This document shows, in pieces, positions 14,337 through 22,550 of a stretch of DNA of 33,456 nt; position 1 is the stretch's first letter, and the number at the start of each line of letters is the position of its first letter. The position numbers and the translations under genes were made by a program. The notes beneath the pieces are model-generated. The model did no database searches and was not told the DNA's origin. It worked only from the letters and a program-made list of their open reading frames with translations. Where the stretch lies: the NCBI RefSeq assembly GCF_963526985.1, contig NZ_CAURPW010000018.1, positions 1-33,456 of the forward strand. The letters run 5' to 3'. This DNA comes from an uncultured Campylobacter sp. (GTDB lineage: Bacteria; Campylobacterota; Campylobacteria; Campylobacterales; Campylobacteraceae).

Positions 14337-14342
14337 TATAAT
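14337..14342 (+). promoter_or_regulatory. Putative -10 box of obgE
   Basis: TATAAT in context CGATATAATCCG lies 64 nt before the obgE ATG, downstream of the rpmA terminator. It indicates that obgE has its own promoter. Confidence 0.55.
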
Positions 14343-14406
14343 CCGAAAATTTCGCAAAATTACGAACCGAAAATAATGAAATAAAATTTAAAAAATAAGG
14401 CAAAAA

Positions 14407-15462
14407 ATGTTTATAGATAGCGTAAATTTAACCCTAAGCTCGGGGCACGGCGGGGCCGGCTCAGTGAGCTTTCGCCGCGAAAAACACGTGATTTTAGGCG
14501 GACCGGACGGCGGCGACGGCGGCGACGGCGGCGACGTATATTTTGTCGCCGATAACAATACCCACACGCTGGCGGCGTATAAAGGCAAAAAAGCTATGCG
14601 CGCTCAAGACGGCGAAGCGGGCACGGGGCGCAGAATGCACGGCAAAAGGGGCGAACACCTCGAGCTCATCGTGCCTCCCGGCACCGCGGTACTAGATGCC
14701 AAGACGGGCGAACTGCTTTGCGACTTAACTAGCGAGGGGCAGTGCGAGCTATTTTTAAAAGGCGGCAAAGGCGGGCTTGGCAATGTGCACTTTAAAAGCT
14801 CAATTAATCAAGCCCCCGAATACGCGCAAAAAGGCCTAGAGGGGCAGACGCGCGAGGTGAGACTAGAGCTAAAACTCATCGCCGACGTGGGGCTAGTGGG
14901 CTTTCCAAACGTGGGCAAAAGCACGCTAATCTCAACCGTCTCAAACGCTAAACCCCAGATCGCAAACTACGAGTTTACCACGCTCACGCCAAAGCTCGGA
15001 CTCGTCGAGGTGGACGAATACAGCGGCTTTGTCATGGCCGATATCCCGGGCATCATAGAGGGCGCAAGCGAAGGGCGCGGGCTTGGCGCGCAGTTTTTAA
15101 AACACGTCGAGCGCACGAAAATTTTGCTTTTTATGCTTGATCTTGCAAACTACCGCAGCCTTGAGGAGCAGTTTGACGCGCTGAGGGCCGAGACGGCAAA
15201 ATTTTCCGGAGAGCTTGCAAAAAGAGACTACGCGATCGCCCTAACTCGCGCGGACGCGGCCGAAAATTTGCAGGAAAAATTTGACGCGTTTTTGTCGCAT
15301 TTGGGGCTTGTAGGCACGGCGGGTGAGATGAAATTTAAACAAAATATTTATGAGTTTGACGCCGCTAAGCCGTTTTTCGTGATGCCGATATCTTCGGCTA
15401 CGGGACAAAATATAAACGAGCTAAAATTTAACCTGCTTGAGCTGCTTAAAAAGGAGCTGTAG
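14407..15462 (+). CDS. obgE: Obg-family GTPase (ribosome assembly)
   Basis: Obg is an essential GTPase linking ribosome maturation and growth control. The glycine-rich N-terminal Obg fold spans 1-158 (GGPDGGDGGDGGDVYFVAD, 31-49). The G domain follows, with GFPNVGKST (165-173), TTLTPKLG (191-198), ADIPGIIEGASEGRGLG (211-227) and SSATG (329-333). The G4 position reads TRAD (280-283) rather than the usual N/TKxD, so lysine is replaced by arginine. The length of 351 aa lacks a long C-terminal extension. TAAGG precedes the ATG. In C. jejuni proB follows; here an EF-hand gene does. Confidence 0.97.
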   Translation: MFIDSVNLTLSSGHGGAGSVSFRREKHVILGGPDGGDGGDGGDVYFVADNNTHTLAAYKGKKAMRAQDGEAGTGRRMHGKRGEHLELIVPPGTAVLDAKTGELLCDLTSEGQCELFLKGGKGGLGNVHFKSSINQAPEYAQKGLEGQTREVRLELKLIADVGLVGFPNVGKSTLISTVSNAKPQIANYEFTTLTPKLGLVEVDEYSGFVMADIPGIIEGASEGRGLGAQFLKHVERTKILLFMLDLANYRSLEEQFDALRAETAKFSGELAKRDYAIALTRADAAENLQEKFDAFLSHLGLVGTAGEMKFKQNIYEFDAAKPFFVMPISSATGQNINELKFNLLELLKKEL

Positions 15463-15469
15463 GTTGCGC

Positions 15470-15496
15470 CAAAAGCCGCACCGCAGATGGCTTTTG
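15470..15496. repeat. 8-bp hairpin after obgE
   Basis: CAAAAGCC (15470-15477) pairs with GGCTTTTG (15489-15496), starting 7 nt past the obgE stop. It lacks a T run, so intrinsic termination is doubtful. Confidence 0.4.
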
Positions 15497-15589
15497 CGAA
15501 TGTAGGTTTTAAGCGTGCCCGAATATGCGGGTAAATTTTATGTTTATCGCTCGCAAACGCCGCAAAAAGATAAAATTTAAGAAGGTGAA

Positions 15590-15931
15590 ATGAATAAAAT
15601 TTTTACCCTTGTGCTTTTATGCCTCAGCGCATACGGTTGCGATCCCGCTGATCCGGTGCCGAATTTTATGGACTTTAACGACAAGGATCGTGGCGGCGCG
15701 CTGAGCTTGCAGGAGTGGATGGCGAGCGAGGTGCCGTCTGGGCTGAGAGCAGAGCTAAATCTGCGCTCAGGCTCGGAATTTAAGAGACTCGATGCTAATC
15801 GTGACGGCAAGATTAGCCTTGATGAGCTGGGGGCAAAACCGTCTGCAAAGATTTATTGGTCCGAAGATCCGTGCGCTTTTTGGCCTTGGCCGGACGGATC
15901 CGAGGATAAAAATCAGTCCGCCGTCAAATAA
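15590..15931 (+). CDS. Small exported EF-hand calcium-binding protein
   Basis: The protein has 113 residues. Residues 1-17 form a signal peptide (MNKIFTLVLLCLSAYGC); the cysteine could be lipidated, but the lipobox is not canonical (Ala at -3). Two EF-hand loops follow. The first, 31-42, is degenerate (DKDRGGALSLQE, Gly at position 5), and the second, 68-79, is canonical (DANRDGKISLDE). The C-terminus is rich in Trp and Pro (WSEDPCAFWPWP), with a second cysteine that could pair with Cys17 if the latter is not lipidated. AAGGTGAA precedes the ATG. It occupies the site where C. jejuni has proB, between obgE and fmt. The likely location is the periplasm or inner face of the outer membrane; the role is unknown. 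Confidence 0.8.
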   Translation: MNKIFTLVLLCLSAYGCDPADPVPNFMDFNDKDRGGALSLQEWMASEVPSGLRAELNLRSGSEFKRLDANRDGKISLDELGAKPSAKIYWSEDPCAFWPWPDGSEDKNQSAVK

Positions 15932-16046
15932 GGCGCGCGAGTGTGGATCCGTGTTTGCCCCGTGATCTGCGTAAAATTTATTGCGAGCACGATTAGCGCC
16001 CGCGCGATCGCTTGCGCCGTGATGCGGCTAAATTTAAAGGAAAAAA

Positions 16047-16964
16047 ATGAAGATAGTTTTTATGGGAACGCCCGAATATGCGGCTAAAATTTTGCGCGCA
16101 CTTACTGAGGCGAAATTTCAGATCGCGGCCGTCTTTACGCAGCCCGATAAGCCTGTCGGCAGGAAGCAAATTTTAACTCCGAGCGAGGTTAAAGTTTATG
16201 CGCAGCAGTATCTACCTGCCCTGCCGATCTTTCAGCCTGCGAGTTTAAAAGACGAGGTGGTCGCAGCGCAGATAAAAGACTTAAAACCTGATTTTATAGT
16301 GGTTGCCGCATACGGTAAAATTTTGCCGCAAAGCGTGCTTAACATCGCGCCTTGTATAAATTTGCACGCCTCGATCCTGCCTAAATACCGCGGTGCAAGC
16401 CCGATCCAAAGCGCGATCTTGGCGGGCGAAAAGCAGACGGGCGTGACGGCGATGCTGATGGATGCAGGGCTTGACACGGGCGATATGCTTGATTTTGCCT
16501 ACACGCCTTGCGAGGATAAGACGGCGGCGCAGCTGTTTAGCGAGCTTGGGGATTTGGCGGGCGAGCTGATAGTGCGAGTACTGCAAAATTTCGTAAATTT
16601 GACGCCGATCAAGCAAGATGACGCACAGGCTACGCACTGTAAAAAAATCGCAAAATCTGACGGGCTTTTTAGCTTTGAGGAGAGCGCACGGCAAATTTAT
16701 AATAAATTTCGCGCACTAACGCCCTGGCCGGGGATTTATCTATCTAGCGGGTTAAAAATTTTGGATTTAAAATATCTCAGTGGACGCGAGGATGAGCGCC
16801 GAAGGCCCGGCGAAATCATATTTGACGGCAAATATTACATTTACGTCGCGTGCGGGGAGGGTGCTTTATGTATAGAGACGGTGCAAGAGCCAGGCAAAAA
16901 GCCCGTGGACGCTAGCGCGTATCTAAACGGTAAGCGCCTTAGCATGGGCGATATAGTGTCGTAA
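16047..16964 (+). CDS. fmt: Methionyl-tRNA formyltransferase
   Basis: Fmt formylates initiator Met-tRNA with 10-formyl-tetrahydrofolate. The catalytic triad is visible as Asn105 and His107 in INLHASILPKYRGASPIQ (104-121) and Asp143 in AGLDTGD. The N-terminus MKIVFMGTPEYAAKIL is typical, and the C-terminal anticodon-binding-type domain starts near residue 205 (ALTPWPGIYL). The length is 305 aa. TTAAAGGAAAAAA gives the ribosome binding site. birA follows after about 90 nt, the same order as in other campylobacters. Confidence 0.97.
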   Translation: MKIVFMGTPEYAAKILRALTEAKFQIAAVFTQPDKPVGRKQILTPSEVKVYAQQYLPALPIFQPASLKDEVVAAQIKDLKPDFIVVAAYGKILPQSVLNIAPCINLHASILPKYRGASPIQSAILAGEKQTGVTAMLMDAGLDTGDMLDFAYTPCEDKTAAQLFSELGDLAGELIVRVLQNFVNLTPIKQDDAQATHCKKIAKSDGLFSFEESARQIYNKFRALTPWPGIYLSSGLKILDLKYLSGREDERRRPGEIIFDGKYYIYVACGEGALCIETVQEPGKKPVDASAYLNGKRLSMGDIVS

Positions 16965-17054
16965 ATTTGAGCCGAGCAAAGTTTGCCTTGTAAATTTAAC
17001 GATACTAATGCGCTCGCAATGTAAAATGAACCAAAATTTAAAAAGGAATAAAAT

Positions 17055-17690
17055 TTGAGAATAGAGTTTGCAGATAGCGTCCCTTCTACGCAAAAAGTTT
17101 TAGTCGAAGGACTGCGAAACGGCGAAATACGGCCGCCTTTTGCGCTAGTGGCAAAGGAGCAAACGCAAGGCATAGGCAGCAGAAACAACGCGTGGAGCGG
17201 GCTGGAGGGCAATCTATTTTTTTCGTTTTGCATGAGCGAAACGGCGCTACCCGGCGATCTAAAAGGCGAGTCGGCGTCGATTTACTTTTCGGTGATAATG
17301 CGCGAAGTACTCGCGGCTCGCGGCTCTCAAATCTGGCTAAAATGGCCGAATGATTTTTACGTCGGCGATAAAAAAATAGGTGGAACTTTGACGACGAAGG
17401 TCGGCGAAATTTACGTTTGCGGCATGGGTATAAATCTAAAAAACGCGCCCGAAAACGCCGGAATTTTAGACATAGACGTGAGTCCTAGCGCCGCGGTCGG
17501 GGAGTTTTGCAAGAGGCTGCAAACGGCTCCGTCTTGGGTGGAGGTTTTTAAAAAATTTGAGGGCGAATTTGAAAAATCAAGAGAATTTATCACGCACTTT
17601 GAGGGCGAAGAGGTAGCGCTCAAAGACGCCAAACTCCTATCTGACGGCTCTTTGGATATAGGCGGACGAAGGATTTTTTCTCTTAGGTAG
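17055..17690 (+). CDS. birA: Biotin-protein ligase (monofunctional BirA)
   Basis: This enzyme makes biotinyl-AMP and attaches biotin to carboxylase carrier protein. The biotin-loop motif is GIGSRNNAW (39-47; usually GRGRxxxxW-like), followed by LKWPNDFYVGDKKIGGTL (95-112) and CGMGINL (122-128). There is no N-terminal winged-helix domain, so this 211-residue form is an enzyme without the repressor function. The start is TTG at 17055, supported by AAAAGGAA 6-8 nt upstream; no better ATG exists near the conserved N-terminus. Confidence 0.95.
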   Translation: MRIEFADSVPSTQKVLVEGLRNGEIRPPFALVAKEQTQGIGSRNNAWSGLEGNLFFSFCMSETALPGDLKGESASIYFSVIMREVLAARGSQIWLKWPNDFYVGDKKIGGTLTTKVGEIYVCGMGINLKNAPENAGILDIDVSPSAAVGEFCKRLQTAPSWVEVFKKFEGEFEKSREFITHFEGEEVALKDAKLLSDGSLDIGGRRIFSLR

Positions 17691-17787
17691 ATTTATTAAA
17701 TTTTAAACAAAAGCTCAGCGTATGCGCTGTAAAAAGCATTCAGAAAATTTAAAGCGCAAACTAAACTTATACAAAGTAAGTTTTTTG

Positions 17788-17793
17788 TAAAAT
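17788..17793 (+). promoter_or_regulatory. Putative -10 box of parA-parB
   Basis: TAAAAT lies in TTTTTTGTAAAATAA, 28 nt before parA. The same 15-mer block recurs before atpF' (about 19497-19511). Confidence 0.45.
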
Positions 17794-17820
17794 AAATCAA
17801 AACAAAATCTGGAAAAAAAT

Positions 17821-18603
17821 ATGTGTGAAGTTATAACCATAGCAAATCAAAAAGGCGGCGTCGGAAAGACGACTACGGCGGTAAATTTAGCCGCATCCTT
17901 AGCCGTCGCCGAAAAAAAAGTTTTACTCATCGATATTGATCCGCAGGCAAATGCAACGACTGGAATGGGCTTTAGCAGAAACGATTACGAGTACAATATC
18001 TATCACGTTCTAACGGGTCGTAAAAAACTCTCGCAAATCGTGCTAAAAACCGAAATCCCGACGCTTTTTCTAGCGCCGTCAAACATCGGTCTGGTGGGCA
18101 TCGAGCAAGAGCTAAGCGAGCAAAATAAAGACTATCAAAAAATTCTAAAGAGTAAGATCGAAGAGGTTGAGGGGCAGTATGACTTTATCATCATCGATAG
18201 CCCCCCCGCTCTAGGTAGCATCACCGTAAACGCGTTAAGCGCTAGCGATAGCGTGATAATCCCGATACAGTGCGAATTTTACGCGCTAGAGGGGTTGGCA
18301 CAGATATTAAATACCGTAAAAATAATCAAAAAAACGATCAATAAAAAACTAACGATAAAAGGCTTTTTGCCGACGATGTATAGCTCGCAAAACAACCTAG
18401 CAAAAGAAACCGTCGCAAATTTAAAGCAGCATTTTGAAGATAAGCTTTTTAAGAGTAAAGAGACCGACGACGGCTTTGTTATAGTGCCTAGAAACGTAAA
18501 GCTCGCCGAAAGTCCTAGTTTTGGTAAGCCTGTGATTTTATACGATATAAAATCGCCCGGTTCGGTAGCGTATCAAAATTTAGCTTGCTGTATTTTAGGA
18601 TAA
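17821..18603 (+). CDS. parA: Chromosome-partitioning ATPase ParA/Soj
   Basis: ParA is a DNA-binding Walker ATPase that moves ParB-parS complexes and helps segregate the chromosome. The deviant Walker A motif KGGVGKTTTAVN is at 11-22 with the signature lysine, and IDIDPQANATTG (38-49) and IIIDSPPALG (123-132) follow. The 260-residue chromosomal type lacks an N-terminal HTH. It is preceded by a TAAAAT box and a weak ribosome binding site (GGAAAAAAAT). parB starts 3 nt after its stop. Confidence 0.97.
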   Translation: MCEVITIANQKGGVGKTTTAVNLAASLAVAEKKVLLIDIDPQANATTGMGFSRNDYEYNIYHVLTGRKKLSQIVLKTEIPTLFLAPSNIGLVGIEQELSEQNKDYQKILKSKIEEVEGQYDFIIIDSPPALGSITVNALSASDSVIIPIQCEFYALEGLAQILNTVKIIKKTINKKLTIKGFLPTMYSSQNNLAKETVANLKQHFEDKLFKSKETDDGFVIVPRNVKLAESPSFGKPVILYDIKSPGSVAYQNLACCILG

Positions 18604-18606
18604 AAG

Positions 18607-19461
18607 ATGGCTAAAAAGGGAGGACTAGGGCGCGGACTAGAGGCGATTTTGGGCGATGTGGAGCTTGCGTACAAAGCCGAGCTAAACGAGGGCAACAGCG
18701 ATATGGTAAAAGATATCGACTTGGACTTGATCGTAGAAAACCCGTATCAGCCGCGTAAAAATTTTGACGAGACCGCGCTAAGGGAGCTTAGCGAAAGTAT
18801 CAAAAGGCACGGGCTCATTCAGCCTATCATCGTCATAGAAAAAGACGGCGGATATATGCTGATCGCGGGCGAGAGGAGATTTCGCGCAACTAAACTGCTT
18901 GGCGAAAGCAAGATAAAGGCCATAGTTGCAGATATCGAGAGTCAAAGCCTGCGCGAGCTAGCGCTCATAGAAAATATCCAAAGAGAGGATTTAAATCCGA
19001 TCGAGCTTGCAAATTCTTATAAAGAGCTTATAGACGAATATAAAATCACGCAGGACGGACTCGCAAACATCATCCATAAAAGCAGGGTTCAGATAACGAA
19101 CACTATGAGACTTTTGAGCCTTAGCGCCGCGACGCAAGAGTATATAAAAGAAGGCAAACTAACGCAAGGGCACGCTAAAGTCATCGTAGGTCTTGAGCCA
19201 AACGACGAAAAAACGGCGGTCGATACCATCATCGGGCAGCGTCTTAGCGTGCGCGAGACGGAAAATTTGGTAAAAAATTTAAAAAATAAATTGCCGCCTA
19301 AAACAGCGCTTAAGTTAGATGAAAGATATCTTGAAAGACTAGCGAATTTAAAAGAGATTTTTTCTAAATTTGACGTGCCTGTTAAGATAAAAGGCAAAAA
19401 AATCACTATCGAATTTGATGACATAGCTGATATCGATAGGCTAATAAACAAGATAAAATAA
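18607..19461 (+). CDS. parB: ParB partition protein (CTPase clamp)
   Basis: ParB binds parS sites, slides as a CTP-gated clamp and stimulates ParA. The N-terminal KKGGLGRGLEAILGD (3-17) is the ParA-activating segment. GERRFRA (88-94) is the arginine patch of the CTP pocket, ENIQREDLNPIELA (122-135) follows, and an HTH lies around 147-170 (TQDGLANIIHKSRVQITNTM). The C-terminal dimer domain covers 230-284. The gene is co-transcribed with parA. No classic palindromic parS was spotted in the window by eye. Confidence 0.96.
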   Translation: MAKKGGLGRGLEAILGDVELAYKAELNEGNSDMVKDIDLDLIVENPYQPRKNFDETALRELSESIKRHGLIQPIIVIEKDGGYMLIAGERRFRATKLLGESKIKAIVADIESQSLRELALIENIQREDLNPIELANSYKELIDEYKITQDGLANIIHKSRVQITNTMRLLSLSAATQEYIKEGKLTQGHAKVIVGLEPNDEKTAVDTIIGQRLSVRETENLVKNLKNKLPPKTALKLDERYLERLANLKEIFSKFDVPVKIKGKKITIEFDDIADIDRLINKIK

Positions 19462-19502
19462 AAATATTTCTTTAAATTTAGCTTGTTTTATCCTTTTTTT
19501 TT
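19452..19502 (+). terminator. Possible terminator after parB
   Basis: GATAAAA (19452-19458, inside the last parB codons) pairs with TTTTATC (19486-19492), and a run of nine T follows. The loop is long (27 nt) and the stem AT-rich, so efficiency may be low. Confidence 0.4.
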
Positions 19503-19503
19503 G

Positions 19504-19509
19504 TAAAAT
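19504..19509 (+). promoter_or_regulatory. Putative -10 box of the atp operon
   Basis: TAAAAT (context TTTTTTGTAAAATAAGCACG) lies about 50 nt before atpF'. Its surroundings are almost identical to the parA box. Confidence 0.5.
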
Positions 19510-19556
19510 AAGCACGATTTTATTATGTTTAAGAAAATATTAAACTTTAAGGAGAT

Positions 19557-19982
19557 TTGATGTTGGAAATTAATTTGCCGCTAGTCGTCCTAACGGCAGT
19601 TATTTTTCTAGGGCTTATCGCCGTTTTAAATTCCATCCTTTACAAGCCTCTACTTAAATTTATAGACGCTAGAAACGATGCGATAAAAAACGACGAAGAG
19701 AGCGCTAGTAAAAATACGAGCGATCTTGGCGTGTACGAAGCGCAGATAGAACAGCTCATAGCTGCCGCAAGAAGCGAAGCGGGCAAAATCAAGCAAGAGG
19801 CTATTAACGCCGCAAAAGAGGCGGCCGCTAAGATAGTCAGCGAAAAGCGCGGAGTTTTGGATGCTGATTACGATGCCTTTATCCAAAATTTAAACGCTCA
19901 AAAGAGCGATTTTAGAGCTGATTTACAGCAAAAACTGCCTGAACTTCAAGCTGCTTTAAAAGCAAAACTCGCAAGGATTTAA
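19557..19982 (+). CDS. atpF': ATP synthase b'-type stalk subunit
   Basis: This is one of two b-type peripheral-stalk subunits of F-type ATP synthase in campylobacters. A single membrane helix spans about 8-27 (PLVVLTAVIFLGLIAVLNSI), followed by a charged, alanine-rich helix (35-141) that pairs with the other b chain along F1. The start listed at 19557 is TTG. An ATG lies 3 nt later (19560), and AAGGAG just upstream fits the ATG better, so the true start may be 19560. atpF follows after 1 nt. The genes for subunits a and c are not in this cluster, as usual for the group. Confidence 0.9.
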   Translation: MMLEINLPLVVLTAVIFLGLIAVLNSILYKPLLKFIDARNDAIKNDEESASKNTSDLGVYEAQIEQLIAAARSEAGKIKQEAINAAKEAAAKIVSEKRGVLDADYDAFIQNLNAQKSDFRADLQQKLPELQAALKAKLARI

Positions 19983-19983
19983 T

Positions 19984-20481
19984 ATGAAAAGCAAAATTTT
20001 ACTTTTATTATGTCCTTTTGTTTTGATGGCGGACGGCGGATACGACATCGTACCTAGAACGATAAATTTTATCGTTTTTGCCGCAATTTTGTATTATTTC
20101 ATAGCAAACCCTATCAAGAACGCCTACAAGGGAAGAATCGCCGGTATCGCGGCAAGACTTGATAGTATCGAGCAAAAACTAAAAGATTCAAAAGCTAAAA
20201 AAGACGACGCTCTAAGACGAGTAGAAGAGGCCAAAGCAAATGCCGCTAGCCTAGTAGAAACCGCTAGAAAAGAGGCTGTTTTGATCTCTGAGCGCATCAA
20301 AGAAGAGACTAGACAAGAGGTCGCAAATCTGGAAAAAAGCTTCCAAGATCAAAAGGAATTTGAAAAAAGACGCATGGTTAAGTCCGTCGTAGGCGAAATT
20401 TTAAATGAAATCTTTGCAAGCGACAGCGTTAAAATGGATCAAAGCGAGCTTATCAATATCATGCTTAAAAGGGTTGGCTAA
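19984..20481 (+). CDS. atpF: ATP synthase b subunit
   Basis: This is the second peripheral-stalk subunit (165 aa). The N-terminus has a signal-like hydrophobic stretch (KSKILLLLCPFVLMADGG, 2-19), then a membrane helix about 27-45 (INFIVFAAILYYFIANPIK). A long charged coiled-coil helix runs to the C-terminus. The extra N-terminal hydrophobic segment, ending in a possible cleavage site near Ala-Asp, is a feature of epsilonproteobacterial b subunits. The stop overlaps the atpH start by one base (TAATG). Confidence 0.93.
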   Translation: MKSKILLLLCPFVLMADGGYDIVPRTINFIVFAAILYYFIANPIKNAYKGRIAGIAARLDSIEQKLKDSKAKKDDALRRVEEAKANAASLVETARKEAVLISERIKEETRQEVANLEKSFQDQKEFEKRRMVKSVVGEILNEIFASDSVKMDQSELINIMLKRVG

Positions 20482-21011
20482 TGAAAGAACTTATCGCAAA
20501 AAAATACGTAAAAGCTCTAGTTAGCGACCTTGGCAAGGATGAGTTTAACAACTTTACCGCTAAGTTGCAAGAGATCGCAAACGCATTCGCAAATGAAAAA
20601 TTTCAAAACATCATTGTTTCTCCGAATTTAAAAAATAGCCAAAAAGCGGATTTCGTTCTATCTTTAGTCGGTGGGGCGGATCAGAAATTTGTAAATTTTA
20701 TAAAACTACTCGGCGAAAATAAAAGACTTGATATTTTGCCTAATATCGTTTCGGAGCTTTTAGCGCAAAAATCAAAAATGGACAATGTTTTTTACGGTAA
20801 AATTTACGGCGGCTCTCAGATTAGCCAGGCTCAAATTTCAGAGCTTGAAAACAGCTTTTCTAAGAGATTTAACGCAAAAATCATTTTAGAGCCGGTAAAA
20901 AGCGATTACAACGGTATCAAGATCGAGCTAGACGACTTGGGCGTGGAGGCTAGCTTTTCGGTAGATAGGCTAAAAGCCCAAATGAGCGAATACATATTAA
21001 AAGCAATATAA
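20481..21011 (+). CDS. atpH: ATP synthase delta subunit
   Basis: Delta (the OSCP equivalent) joins the top of F1 to the b stalk. The N-terminal helical domain begins MKELIAKKYVKALVSDL. The C-terminal part has the conserved pattern RFNAKIILEPVKSDYNGIKI (128-160 region). The length (176 aa) is normal. The ATG shares its first base with the atpF stop, so translation is coupled. Confidence 0.94.
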   Translation: MKELIAKKYVKALVSDLGKDEFNNFTAKLQEIANAFANEKFQNIIVSPNLKNSQKADFVLSLVGGADQKFVNFIKLLGENKRLDILPNIVSELLAQKSKMDNVFYGKIYGGSQISQAQISELENSFSKRFNAKIILEPVKSDYNGIKIELDDLGVEASFSVDRLKAQMSEYILKAI

Positions 21012-21023
21012 AGGAGAAAAAGC

Positions 21024-22541
21024 GTGAGTGCAAAAATAAAAGCAGATGAAATCAGCGCCATCATCAAGGAGAGGATTGAAAATTTCAGCCTTAACGTCGA
21101 TGTAAACGAGACGGGCAAGGTTATATCCGTAGCCGACGGCGTTGCTAACGTTTACGGCCTAAAAAACGTTATGGCCGGCGAGATGGTCGAGTTTGAGAAC
21201 GGCGAAAAAGGCATGGCTCTAAACCTAGAGGAAAGCAGCGTCGGTATCGTTATCTTGGGTAAAACGGACGGTATCAAAGAGGGTTCGAGCGTAAAACGCC
21301 TAGCTAAACTTTTACGCGTTCCTGTCGGCGATGCTTTGATAGGCCGCGTCGTAAATTCACTCGGCGAGCCGATAGACGCCAAAGGCCCGATCGAAGCTAG
21401 CGAGACTAGATTCGTCGAGGAAAAAGCAAAAGGCATCATGGCTAGAAAGAGCGTTCACGAGCCGCTTCAAACGGGCATCAAGGCTATCGATGCGCTAGTG
21501 CCGATCGGCCGCGGACAACGCGAGCTCATCATTGGCGACCGCCAAACAGGTAAAACTACCGTCGCTATAGATACTATTATCAACCAAAAAGGTCAAGACG
21601 TTATTTGTATTTACGTAGCGATCGGACAAAAACAATCAACTGTCGCTCAAGTCGTTAAAAAGCTTGAAGAGTACGGCGCTATGGAGTACACTATCGTGGT
21701 AAATGCCGGCGCTTCCGACGCTGCTGCGCTTCAGTACCTAGCTCCTTATGCGGGCGTAACTATGGGTGAATATTTCAGAGATAACTCTCGCCACGCCCTA
21801 ATCATCTATGACGATCTTTCAAAACACGCTGTCGCATACCGCGAAATGAGCTTGATTCTTCGCAGACCGCCGGGCCGTGAAGCTTATCCTGGCGACGTTT
21901 TCTATCTACACTCTCGCTTGTTAGAGCGCGCATCTAAGCTAAATGATAAGCTAGGCGCAGGTTCTCTAACGGCTCTTCCTATTATCGAGACGCAAGCTGG
22001 CGACGTTTCGGCGTATATTCCGACAAACGTTATTTCTATCACCGACGGTCAAATTTTCCTTGAGTCCGATCTATTTAACTCAGGTATCCGTCCTGCGATC
22101 AACGTCGGTCTTTCGGTTTCTCGCGTCGGCGGCGCAGCTCAGATAAAAGCGACCAAGCAAGTTTCGGGAACCTTAAGACTTGACCTTGCGCAATACCGCG
22201 AACTTCAGGCGTTTGCACAGTTTGCGAGCGATCTTGACGAGAGCTCGAGAAAGCAGCTTGAGCGCGGTCAAAGGATGGTCGAGGTGCTAAAACAGCCTCC
22301 TTACAGTCCGCTTGCCGTTGAAAAGCAAGTCGTTATCATCTTTGCCGGTACGAAAGGCTATCTAGACGATATTCCGACCGTAGCTGTTACTAAATTTGAA
22401 GCTGAGCTTTATCCTTATATAGAGGCTAAATATCCTGAAATTTTCGAGCAAATTCGAACCAAAAAAGCACTCGACAAAGAGATTGAGGAGCTTTTGCATA
22501 AGGCGCTAAAAGACTTTAAAGCGACGTTTGCCGCTAACTAA
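21024..22541 (+). CDS. atpA: ATP synthase alpha subunit
   Basis: This is the non-catalytic nucleotide-binding subunit of the F1 hexamer. The P-loop GDRQTGKT is at 171-178. RQTGKT, QKGQDVICIYVAIGQ and the arginine finger region PAINVGLSVSRVGGAAQ are intact. It is 505 aa, of normal length. The start is GTG, with AAAGGAGAAAAAGC in front, 12 nt after the atpH stop. Confidence 0.98.
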   Translation: MSAKIKADEISAIIKERIENFSLNVDVNETGKVISVADGVANVYGLKNVMAGEMVEFENGEKGMALNLEESSVGIVILGKTDGIKEGSSVKRLAKLLRVPVGDALIGRVVNSLGEPIDAKGPIEASETRFVEEKAKGIMARKSVHEPLQTGIKAIDALVPIGRGQRELIIGDRQTGKTTVAIDTIINQKGQDVICIYVAIGQKQSTVAQVVKKLEEYGAMEYTIVVNAGASDAAALQYLAPYAGVTMGEYFRDNSRHALIIYDDLSKHAVAYREMSLILRRPPGREAYPGDVFYLHSRLLERASKLNDKLGAGSLTALPIIETQAGDVSAYIPTNVISITDGQIFLESDLFNSGIRPAINVGLSVSRVGGAAQIKATKQVSGTLRLDLAQYRELQAFAQFASDLDESSRKQLERGQRMVEVLKQPPYSPLAVEKQVVIIFAGTKGYLDDIPTVAVTKFEAELYPYIEAKYPEIFEQIRTKKALDKEIEELLHKALKDFKATFAAN

Positions 22542-22550
22542 GGCTAGAAT

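Noticed and set aside
14484..14500. CACGTG core inside obgE as a parS site near parAB
   Set aside because: Only the six central bases fit; flanks do not form the TGTTTCACGTGAAACA palindrome.
15470..15496. Hairpin after obgE as intrinsic terminator
   Set aside because: No T run follows the 8-bp stem; listed only as a repeat.
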